Source of the DNA: Lentzea sp. NEAU-D7
Lineage (GTDB): Bacteria > Actinomycetota > Actinomycetes > Mycobacteriales > Pseudonocardiaceae
Reading direction: 5' to 3'
Length of the DNA: 64,000 nt
Assembly (NCBI RefSeq): GCF_026242055.1
Contig: NZ_JAPJDL010000020.1
Coordinates: 1-64,000, forward strand
Made by a program: the position numbers and the translations under genes. The stretch's first letter is position 1; every line of letters begins with the position of its first letter. Of the stretch, positions 33,027 through 39,467 are shown one piece after another. Below the pieces are notes generated by a model that worked only from the letters and a program-made list of their open reading frames with translations, was not told the origin of the DNA and did no database searches.

Positions 33027-33415
33027 GCGTTGCCGGTGGTCTTGGTGACCTTCACGCGGACGATGACTCGGACGTTGTCCGTGCCGACGTCGCCGGGGTA
33101 GTCCTTGCCGAGGTACTTGTGCGAGAGCTCGTTGATGAGCTCGGCGCCGCCCTCGGTCGTCAGCGACGCCTCACCGCGGAACTCGCTGTACTGGTACGGG
33201 TTGTCCTTGTTGATGACGGTGATGCTCACCCGCGGGTCGTTGCGCAGGTGGCGTTCCTTCGCGCGGCCGACGACCGTGGAGAACAGCACGTCGTCACCGT
33301 CGCGCTTGATCCAGACGACGGAGGTCTGCGGGCTGCCGTCCTTGCTCAGCGTGGCGACAGTCGCGTAGTTCGGGCTGTCGAGGAGTTCGCGCTGCGTTTC
33401 TGAAAGCGTGGCCAT
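33023..33415 (-). CDS. PPOX-class F420/FMN-dependent oxidoreductase
   Basis: A 130-residue split-barrel flavoprotein of the pyridoxamine-5'-phosphate oxidase-like family (Rv1155-like): NYATVATLSKDGSPQTSVVW, a FSTVVGRAKERHLRNDPRVS cofactor-phosphate region and a YSEFRGEASL strand. Such proteins bind F420 or FMN as dimers and reduce unknown cytosolic substrates. It starts at ATG 33415, only 6 nt from the ispF stop, so it is probably read through from the ispD-ispF unit. Confidence 0.85.
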   Translation of the reverse strand: MATLSETQRELLDSPNYATVATLSKDGSPQTSVVWIKRDGDDVLFSTVVGRAKERHLRNDPRVSITVINKDNPYQYSEFRGEASLTTEGGAELINELSHKYLGKDYPGDVGTDNVRVIVRVKVTKTTGNA

Positions 33416-33420
33416 GTTCG

Positions 33421-33888
33421 TCAGGCTACGGGGAACAGCAGGGCTGTCGCGATCGCTGCGATGCCCTCGTTTCGCCCTGTGAGACCCAGGCCGTCCGTCG
33501 TGGTGCCGGCCACCGAAACCGGGCCGCCGACCGCGTCGGAAAGCGTTTGCTGGGCCTCTTCACGGCGCTTGCCGACGCGCGGCTGGTTGCCGATCACCTG
33601 CACTGTGGCGTTTCCCACACGGAAGCCGGCCTCTTCGACGAGGCGGCGCACCTCCGTCAGCAGGACCACGCCGTGCGCGCCCGACCAGCGCGGGTCCGAC
33701 GTGCCGAAGACGGCGCCCAGGTCGCCCAGGCCCGCCGCGGAGAGCAGCGCGTCGCACAGGGCGTGGGAGGCCACGTCGCCGTCGCTGTGGCCCGCACAGC
33801 CGTCGACGCCCTCCCACAGCAGTCCGGCGATCCAGCACTCACGACCTGCTTCGATCGGGTGAACGTCGACGCCCTGGCCGATCCTCAC
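33421..33888 (-). CDS. ispF: 2-C-methyl-D-erythritol 2,4-cyclodiphosphate synthase
   Basis: A 155-residue trimeric enzyme of the MEP isoprenoid pathway. Metal ligands Asp8 and His10 in GQGVDVHPIE, the AGHSDGDVASHALCDALL helix with the third histidine, and the C-terminal TTTDGLGLTGRNEGIAA are all present. It cyclises CDP-methylerythritol phosphate. The start overlaps the ispD stop by 4 nt. Equivalent of Rv3581c. Confidence 0.96.
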   Translation of the reverse strand: MRIGQGVDVHPIEAGRECWIAGLLWEGVDGCAGHSDGDVASHALCDALLSAAGLGDLGAVFGTSDPRWSGAHGVVLLTEVRRLVEEAGFRVGNATVQVIGNQPRVGKRREEAQQTLSDAVGGPVSVAGTTTDGLGLTGRNEGIAAIATALLFPVA

Positions 33889-34577
33889 TCGTGGCCTCCG
33901 CTGAACAGTGCTTCCGCGACCGCGAGGTCGAACGGGGTGGTGATCTTCATGGCGTGGGGGTGCCCGGGAACCGTGTGGACCGCGACACCGTTCTGCTCTA
34001 CGAGGGCAGCGTCGTCAGTCGCGGCGATACCGGCGCAATAGGCGGTCCTGAGAGTCTCGGCGCGGAAACCCTGCGGGGTCTGCACGACCCGCAACCCGGC
34101 TCGATCAGGTGTGGAGACGACCACTCCGACCTCGTCCACCTGCTTGATCGTGTCGGCGACCGGAAGCACCGGGATGACGGCGTCGCACCCGCCGCGCACG
34201 GCGGCGACGACACCGGCGATGACCTCGGGAGGGGTGAAGGCACGAGCAGCGTCGTGGACCAGCACGATCGAGGTGTCCGGAATCACGCGGAGCGCGTGTT
34301 CGAGGGCGAGCCGCACCGAGTCGGTGCGTTCGGCACCCCCTGAAAGCACGTGCACCGCCCCGCCGGCCGGGGCCAGCGAGGCGGTTGCGGTGTGCACTTG
34401 ATCCACATCGGACGGTGGAGCGGCGATGACCACGTGCTGGACCTGGCCCGACTCGAACAGACCCTGAACGGCACGCGTCAACAGCGGTACACCGTTGACC
34501 GGCACGAGCGCCTTGGGCATCCCGTAGCCCAGACGCTCACCTCGCCCTGCCGCGGGCACGAGCGCGACAACACTCAT
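33885..34577 (-). CDS. ispD: 2-C-methyl-D-erythritol 4-phosphate cytidylyltransferase
   Basis: A 230-residue nucleotidyltransferase of the MEP pathway. The CTP-binding loop LVPAAGRGERLGYGMPKAL, VLVHDAARAF and the late VQTPQGFR and ATDDAALVE segments are complete. It is co-translated with ispF and lies 41 nt downstream of carD, so all three probably share a transcript. Equivalent of Rv3582c. Confidence 0.95.
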   Translation of the reverse strand: MSVVALVPAAGRGERLGYGMPKALVPVNGVPLLTRAVQGLFESGQVQHVVIAAPPSDVDQVHTATASLAPAGGAVHVLSGGAERTDSVRLALEHALRVIPDTSIVLVHDAARAFTPPEVIAGVVAAVRGGCDAVIPVLPVADTIKQVDEVGVVVSTPDRAGLRVVQTPQGFRAETLRTAYCAGIAATDDAALVEQNGVAVHTVPGHPHAMKITTPFDLAVAEALFSGGHE

Positions 34578-34618
34578 GTTCGCGACTTACATCCGATGCT
34601 CTTGTGATGTGGTGAAAA

Positions 34619-35107
34619 CTACGAGGCGGTGGCGAGAACTTCGTCGAGGAGAACCTCGGCCTTGTCCTCGTCGGTGCCCTCGGCCAGCGCCAGCTCGCTG
34701 ACCAGTATCTGCCGCGCCTTCGCCAGCATCCGCTTCTCGCCGGCGGAAAGCCCGCGATCCTTCTCGCGCCGCCAGAGGTCGCGCACCACTTCCGCAACCT
34801 TGTTCACGTCGCCGGAGGCGAGCTTCTCAAGGTTGGCCTTGTACCGCCGAGACCAGTTGGTCGGCTCCTCGGTGTGGGGAGCACGCAAGACCTCGAAAAC
34901 CTTGTCGAGCCCTTCCTGGCCGACAACGTCACGCACGCCTACGATTTCGGCGTTGTCAGCGGGAACCCGAACGGTGAGGTCGCCCTGCGCTACCTTGAGA
35001 ACGAGGTACTTCTTCTCCTCGCCCTTGATCACGCGGGTCTCGATTGCTTCGATGAGAGCGGCACCGTGGTGCGGGTAGACGACGGTCTCTCCGACCTTGA
35101 AAACCAT
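34619..35107 (-). CDS. carD: CarD-family RNA polymerase-binding regulator
   Basis: A 162-residue protein with the N-terminal RNAP-interacting Tudor-like domain (FKVGETVVYPHHGAALIEAI) and the C-terminal helical DNA-binding domain (ANLEKLASGDVNKVAEVVRD; the wedging Trp is in the VVRDLWRREK segment). CarD stabilises the open complex at rRNA and housekeeping promoters. The length matches Rv3583c, and order carD-ispD-ispF is conserved. A TAGGAT hexamer about 36 nt upstream of the ATG could be its -10 element. Confidence 0.95.
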   Translation of the reverse strand: MVFKVGETVVYPHHGAALIEAIETRVIKGEEKKYLVLKVAQGDLTVRVPADNAEIVGVRDVVGQEGLDKVFEVLRAPHTEEPTNWSRRYKANLEKLASGDVNKVAEVVRDLWRREKDRGLSAGEKRMLAKARQILVSELALAEGTDEDKAEVLLDEVLATAS

Positions 35108-35207
35108 GTGTCCTCTGCCCCTTTCGATGCCTCCATCCTAACACGTCCAGCAACCCTCCGATTGCTGCTCGAAGATCCGTTAGTGCTGGTCAGGGCCATG
35201 CGGGGGG

Positions 35208-35236
35208 TTGACAAACCACCTGTTCGCGTGCAAGGT
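35208..35236 (+). promoter_or_regulatory. Candidate promoter of lpqE
   Basis: A consensus -35 TTGACA (35208-35213) is followed after 17 bp by CAAGGT (35231-35236), one base from the TAxxxT -10 pattern. It faces lpqE and gives a leader of about 95 nt. Confidence 0.5.
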
Positions 35237-35337
35237 ACGTCCCATCGAAGATCGACTGGCAGCCCGTCGCGTCCTCGATTCGAGCCCCGGTTAGGCTCCT
35301 TGCCTGGTGGTTGTTCCCTAGGAAGGACGCTGGAGCC

Positions 35338-36132
35338 GTGAACTCAGGAGTGTCTCGCCGGTTTATCGTGACGGCAGCGCTGGCCGCTGGCCTCGGCCTG
35401 GTGGCGGTCGGCTGCAGCGCCGGTCAGGTCACCCAGACCGACACCCAGGTCGCCGCCGTCGACGGTGCGAGTGGCAATGCCGGCCCGATCGCGGTGCGCA
35501 ACGCCATGCTCGCCTTCCCGGCGGACGGCAACCGGTACAAGGACGGCGAGGACGCGCCGCTGACCTTCGTCATCGCGAACTCGGGGGCCACCCCGGACAA
35601 GCTGCTGTCGATCAAGTCGGAGGCCTCCGAGGCCGAGGCCGAGATCGTCGGCTCGAAGGACATCCCGGCGCAGTACGCGCTGCGCGCGGAGTACGACGCC
35701 TCGAAGGCGCCGACGAAGACCTCCGCGCCTTCGTCCTCCGCCGCCTCGTCGTCGGTCGTGCCGACCTCGGGTGTCCCGTCGTCGTCCGGCTCGGTGACGC
35801 CGTCGTCCGGTGCCCCGTCGTCCGGTGCGCCGTCGACCAGCGGCTCGGTGTCGCCGTCCTCGGGTGCTCCCTCTTCGGGTGCGCCGTCGTCGGCCGCGTC
35901 CTCGACCGGCCGTCCGTCGAACTCCTCCGCGGCGCCGACGGCAGTCGACCCGAGCCTTGAGGTGCTGCAGATCCGCTGCACGCTCAAGAAGCTGAACCGC
36001 GAGGTCGTGGCCGCGCAGACGGTCAAGATCACGTTCCTGTTCGAGAAGGCCGGCTCGCTGACGCTCGAGGTGCCCGTGGCGCCTTCGGACCACAAGCGCA
36101 CCAGCGAGAACCACGAGTCCGGCGGCCACTGA
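35338..36132 (+). CDS. lpqE: LpqE-like lipoprotein with Ser/Gly/Ala/Pro repeat insert
   Basis: A 264-residue lipoprotein: signal with lipobox VAVGC, an N-terminal beta-strand region (VRNAMLAFPADGNRYKDGED), then about 95 residues of low-complexity insert with near-repeats of PSSGAPSSGAPS, then the last strands of the fold (EVLQIRCTLKKLNREV, KITFLFEKAGSLTLEVPV). It thus resembles a copper-chaperone-like/LpqE beta-sandwich split by a flexible loop. The GTG at 35338 is supported by AAGGA and GGAG upstream. Divergence from carD matches Rv3584. The role in the cell envelope is not established. Confidence 0.85.
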   Translation: MNSGVSRRFIVTAALAAGLGLVAVGCSAGQVTQTDTQVAAVDGASGNAGPIAVRNAMLAFPADGNRYKDGEDAPLTFVIANSGATPDKLLSIKSEASEAEAEIVGSKDIPAQYALRAEYDASKAPTKTSAPSSSAASSSVVPTSGVPSSSGSVTPSSGAPSSGAPSTSGSVSPSSGAPSSGAPSSAASSTGRPSNSSAAPTAVDPSLEVLQIRCTLKKLNREVVAAQTVKITFLFEKAGSLTLEVPVAPSDHKRTSENHESGGH

Positions 36133-36159
36133 ATCTTTGGCCGCGCCTCCGGCGCGGCG

Positions 36160-36260
36160 GCGAGTTCGCCGGGAAGCTGGCCATCCGCCCGCCGCTTCGC
36201 CCTGATTGGGCTTCGCCGAATCACGACGAAGAGGCGAACGGATGACCAGCGCGAACTCGC
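36160..36260. repeat. 101-bp palindromic dispersed repeat, copy A
   Basis: It begins GCGAGTTCGCCGGGAAGCTG and ends in the inverted counterpart ACCAGCGCGAACTCGC; the outer arms of about 27 nt can pair. The middle carries CCGCTTCGCC, GATTGGGCTTCGCCGAAT and GACGAAGAGGCGAACGGA. Copy B at 53367-53467 has the same length and nearly the same sequence. It lies between lpqE and its terminator. Confidence 0.85.
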
Positions 36261-36280
36261 GACACCGTGAGCAAGTGACA

Positions 36281-36325
36281 ACGTGAAAACGCCGCTCCCC
36301 TGGGTTGGGGAGCGGCGTTTCACGT
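36281..36325. terminator. Bidirectional terminator between lpqE and DoxX genes
   Basis: Arms of 20 and 19 nt (36281-36300 and 36307-36325, one bulged A) around a 6-nt loop, with core CGCCGCTCCCC. A-rich and T-rich flanks within the stem let it serve both converging genes. Confidence 0.85.
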
Positions 36326-36329
36326 TCGT

Positions 36330-36764
36330 TCAGGACGCCTGGAGCATCGGGCGGAACTTGTCGCGGTAGGCCCACGCCAGGCCGATCTCGGCGGCGACCA
36401 CGAGCAGCGCCATCACCATGCCGCTGGGCTCCAGGAAGACGTGGAACAGGAAGATGTTCACGACCATCGGGGCCAGCAGCGCCAGCGCCAGCGGCACGAA
36501 CCTGCCGACGACCAGCAGGACGCCGGCGAGCAACTGGACGCCGGACGCGAGCTGCAACATGTAGCCGGTCGCGTAAAGCGCGGCGCTGAAGGCAACACCT
36601 TCGGGTGCCATCGTGCTGGGGTCCGGGGCGGGCATGAACATGATGAAGCCGTTGAGGCCGGTCGTGGCGAAGAGCAGGCCGGTCAGCACGCGGGTGACGA
36701 CGGTGGCGTAGCGGCCGAAGGCGAACTTGCGGGTCTGCGTCGCGGAAGCGGTTGCGGTGCTCAC
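36330..36764 (-). CDS. DoxX-family integral membrane protein
   Basis: A 144-residue protein with four hydrophobic segments (VTRVLTGLLFATTGLNGF, GYMLQLASGVQLLAGVLLV, ALALLAPMVVNIFLFHVFL, VMALLVVAAEIGLAWAY), the DoxX four-helix layout. DoxX proteins are linked to thiol or quinone redox at the membrane; function here is unassigned. GTG 36764 is preceded by GGAGG. It sits between lpqE and radA, which are adjacent in M. tuberculosis, and is flanked by repeat copies A and C. Confidence 0.82.
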   Translation of the reverse strand: MSTATASATQTRKFAFGRYATVVTRVLTGLLFATTGLNGFIMFMPAPDPSTMAPEGVAFSAALYATGYMLQLASGVQLLAGVLLVVGRFVPLALALLAPMVVNIFLFHVFLEPSGMVMALLVVAAEIGLAWAYRDKFRPMLQAS

Positions 36765-36891
36765 TGTGTCCTCCAGGTGTGTCGTGTCCTTCCACTGATG
36801 CGTCGAACGGGCACGACGCCGGATCGACAAACCCGCCGAAAAAACTTGGAAGTTTCCGCAACACGCGCCTGACCTGCGGTGCCGCGTGTCC

Positions 36892-36951
36892 GCGAGTTCG
36901 CGCCAGCTCCCCGGCGAACTCGCGCGCCGTCTGCGAAGCAGCGGCCAACAA
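36892..36951. repeat. Palindromic dispersed repeat, copy C (inverted, internally deleted)
   Basis: On the minus strand this reads TTGTTGGCCGCTGCTTCGCA followed by GACGGCGC and then a 32-nt palindrome that joins the two ends of the 101-bp repeat (GCGAGTTCGCCGGGGAGCTG and GCGCGAACTCGC) without its middle 69 bases. The TTGTTGGCCGCTGC flank is shared with copy B. It lies 34 bp upstream of the radA start. Confidence 0.75.
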
Positions 36952-36984
36952 GCACTGTCGGTGCTGTGCTCTAACGTTCGGTTC

Positions 36985-38385
36985 GTGGCGAAGACAGCGC
37001 GGCCGATCTTCCGTTGTGCCGAGTGCGGGCACGAGGTGGCGAAGTGGTTCGGCCGCTGCCCCGAGTGCCAGGCGTGGGGCAGCATTGAGGAACGGGGCAC
37101 CGCGTCCGTGACGCGGGTGGTGGCGGGCGCGCCGACGTCGGCGGCCCGGCCCATCGGCGAGGTCGACATCGAGTCGGCTCGGGCGCTCTCGACGGGCGTC
37201 AGCGAGTTCGACCGGGTGCTGGGAGGTGGCCTGGTGCCGGGTGCCGTCGTGCTGCTCGCCGGTGAGCCCGGTGTGGGCAAGTCGACGTTGTTGCTGGAGA
37301 CGGCGCACCGGTGGGCCGAGAGCCACGGGCGTTGTCTTTACGTGACGGGTGAGGAGTCGGCGGGGCAGGTGCGGCTGCGCGCCGAGCGCACCGGCAACCT
37401 GCACCCCGAGATGTACCTGGCGGCCGAGAGCGAGCTCAGCGCGTTGCTCGGGCAGGTCGACCAGGTGAAGCCGTCGATGTTGATCGTCGACTCCATCCAG
37501 ACCATGTCGACGGTGAGCGTCGAGGGTGTGCCCGGCGGTGTCACGCAGGTGCGCACCGTCGCATCAGGACTGATCGCGATGGCCAAGGAACGCGGCCTTC
37601 CCGTTGTCCTGGTAGGACACGTCACGAAGGACGGATCGGTTGCGGGGCCACGGGTTCTGGAGCACCTGGTCGACGTGGTGCTGCAGTTCGAGGGGGATCG
37701 TCACTCCAGTCTGCGGCTGCTGCGAGGTATCAAGAACCGCTACGGCGCGGCCGACGAGGTGGGGTGCTTCGAGCTGCGCGACGACGGCATCGCGTGCGTG
37801 CCGGACCCGTCGGGGCTCTTCCTCACGCGGCGCGAGAAGGCCGTCGAGGGCACCTGCGTCACGGTGATCGTCGAGGGCAAGCGTCCGATGCTCGGCGAGG
37901 TGCAGGCGTTGGTGGCCAAGACGAACCTGCCCGCGCCCCGGCGCGCGGTGAGCGGGCTCGACTCGGCGCGGATCTCCATGGCGCTCGCCGTGCTGGAGAA
38001 GCGCGGCAAGGTGAACCTGTTCCAGAAGGACGTCTTCACCGCGACCGTGGGCGGCATGCGGCTGGTCGAACCGGCCGCGGACCTCGCCGTGGTGCTGGCG
38101 GTGGCGTCGGCGGAACGCGAGATCGCACTGCCGGCCGACCTGGTGGTGCTCGGCGAGGTGGGGCTGGCCGGCGAGATCCGGCGCGTGAACGGCGTCGGCA
38201 AGCGGCTCAGCGAGGCCGCGCGGCTCGGGTTCAAGAAGGCACTGGTGCCGCCGGACCACGGGCCGCTGCCGGACGGTGTGCGGGCGCTGGTGGCGCACGA
38301 CCTGGTGTCGGCGCTGGAGGTGCTGGGGCTCAACAGGAGGCGCAGCGGCAAGGACGAGTCCGGCGGCAAGAGCGAAGATGACTGA
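36985..38385 (+). CDS. radA: DNA repair protein RadA (Sms)
   Basis: A 466-residue recombination protein that drives branch migration with RecA. The zinc finger CAECGHEVAKWFGRCPEC (about 10-27), Walker A GEPGVGKST, the KNRYG motif (LLRGIKNRYGAADEVG) and the C-terminal Lon-like domain are all visible. The GTG at 36985 gives the family's short MAKTARP-like N-terminus; TAACGTT just upstream suggests a leaderless or very short leader. Equivalent of Rv3585, but the usual next gene, disA, is replaced here by a pair of unrelated paralogs. Confidence 0.95.
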   Translation: MAKTARPIFRCAECGHEVAKWFGRCPECQAWGSIEERGTASVTRVVAGAPTSAARPIGEVDIESARALSTGVSEFDRVLGGGLVPGAVVLLAGEPGVGKSTLLLETAHRWAESHGRCLYVTGEESAGQVRLRAERTGNLHPEMYLAAESELSALLGQVDQVKPSMLIVDSIQTMSTVSVEGVPGGVTQVRTVASGLIAMAKERGLPVVLVGHVTKDGSVAGPRVLEHLVDVVLQFEGDRHSSLRLLRGIKNRYGAADEVGCFELRDDGIACVPDPSGLFLTRREKAVEGTCVTVIVEGKRPMLGEVQALVAKTNLPAPRRAVSGLDSARISMALAVLEKRGKVNLFQKDVFTATVGGMRLVEPAADLAVVLAVASAEREIALPADLVVLGEVGLAGEIRRVNGVGKRLSEAARLGFKKALVPPDHGPLPDGVRALVAHDLVSALEVLGLNRRRSGKDESGGKSEDD

Positions 38386-38935
38386 TCTCCTGCGCCGAGC
38401 TCTGGCGCTCGTGCCCGACGACGCCCGCGGCGAGTCCGGCGCATCGGCAGCGGACGTGCGGGCGCACCTGGACCGCGACGAGTGGGAGTTCGCACTCGAC
38501 CTGCTCGGCGAGTTCGGCGGCATCGATTGGCAGCCCTGGCAGTACTGGGCGCTGCTGGTGAGAGCGGCGGAGCAGCTGCACCTGCCCTCCCACTGGTTCC
38601 GCTGGCGGGAGTACGAGACGTACCAGCGCGTGGTGCTGCGTGCGGTCCTGCGAACCGCACCGGGTGAAGACCTGATCACCCACGACAACGTGTTGTGGCT
38701 GCATTGGGACCTGGGGACCAGCTCCGGCCAGTCATCCAGGGTGTGGGTCGAGCCGAAGCTGGAACCCGAGTGCGGGGACAACGCCATGGTCCGGTTGTTG
38801 CCCACCTGGCCGCAGGCCTGGCACCACCTCACACCGGGCGACATGATCACCCTCCACGAGGGACAGCCGGTGACCGGTACCGCGACTGTGATCGAATACG
38901 CGGGTGTGGGGGAGACACGACAGCGAGATCGGTGA
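38378..38935 (+). CDS. Hypothetical protein, first of a tandem paralog pair
   Basis: A 185-residue soluble protein that I do not recognise. An N-terminal helical half (DLLRRALALVPDDARG, then EWEFALDLLGEFGGIDWQ and QYWALLVRAAEQL) is followed by a C-terminal beta-half with WVEPKLEP, ATVRLLP-like LLPTWPQAWHHLTPGDMI and VTGTATVIE, which resembles the small beta-barrel of EF-Tu domain 2-type proteins. The ATG overlaps the last 8 nt of radA in another frame, so it is translated with radA. The next gene shares the same architecture. Confidence 0.65.
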   Translation: MTDLLRRALALVPDDARGESGASAADVRAHLDRDEWEFALDLLGEFGGIDWQPWQYWALLVRAAEQLHLPSHWFRWREYETYQRVVLRAVLRTAPGEDLITHDNVLWLHWDLGTSSGQSSRVWVEPKLEPECGDNAMVRLLPTWPQAWHHLTPGDMITLHEGQPVTGTATVIEYAGVGETRQRDR

Positions 38936-39437
38936 GTTGCTGCGGTTCGCGGCGGCCATGGTGCCCCCGGAGGTGCGGAGCGCCGACCTGCTCGACTACC
39001 TGGAGCTCGAAGAGTGGGAGCTGGTCCTCCAGCTGCTGGGGGAGTTCGACGGCCACACCTGGCAGACACCGCGCTACTGGGCCCTCCTGGCCGAGGGAGC
39101 GGCCCAGATGGAGCAGGACGACGCCTGGTTCCAGTGGCGGTGCGTGGAGTCCATCCAAGGCGTGCTGCGGGTCGAGCTGACCCTGGCCGTCGACGCGGAA
39201 CCGTTGCGGGCCAGGGGAGAACGCCCGACGTGGGACGTCACGGGCAAGCACCAGCGGGTGGCCGCGCTGTGGATCGAGTCCAAGCCCGTGCTGGGTCCTG
39301 GTGAACGCGCCACGGCACGGCTGAGGCCGTTCGTGCCGCCGGCGTGGGCGCATCTCATCCGCGGCGACAGGATCACGCTGCTCGGCAGCTCGCCGGGCAC
39401 CGCGAAGATCATCGAAAAAGTGCCGCCGCGGCCCTGA
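38904..39437 (+). CDS. Hypothetical protein, second of a tandem paralog pair
   Basis: A 177-residue protein of the same two-part layout as its neighbour: EWELVLQLLGEFDGHTWQ, RYWALLAEGAAQM and DDAWFQWRCVE align with the first protein's equivalents, and LWIESKPVLGPGERATARLR and AHLIRGDRITLL with its beta-half. Identity is moderate, so the duplication is old. The GTG start at 38904 overlaps the first paralog by 32 nt; a later start is possible. The conserved feature of both is a tryptophan-rich helical surface plus an EF-Tu-like barrel. Function unknown. Confidence 0.6.
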   Translation: MWGRHDSEIGELLRFAAAMVPPEVRSADLLDYLELEEWELVLQLLGEFDGHTWQTPRYWALLAEGAAQMEQDDAWFQWRCVESIQGVLRVELTLAVDAEPLRARGERPTWDVTGKHQRVAALWIESKPVLGPGERATARLRPFVPPAWAHLIRGDRITLLGSSPGTAKIIEKVPPRP

Positions 39438-39455
39438 ACCAGGACCGCGGCGGCA
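39421..39455. terminator. Bidirectional terminator at the convergent junction
   Basis: TGCCGCCGCGGCCCT (39421-39435) pairs with 39441-39455 with one mismatch, loop of 5 nt. It overlaps the last codons of the second paralog and lies before the stop of the OtsB-GH15 gene. Confidence 0.8.
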
Positions 39456-39467
39456 GAAACGACTAGC

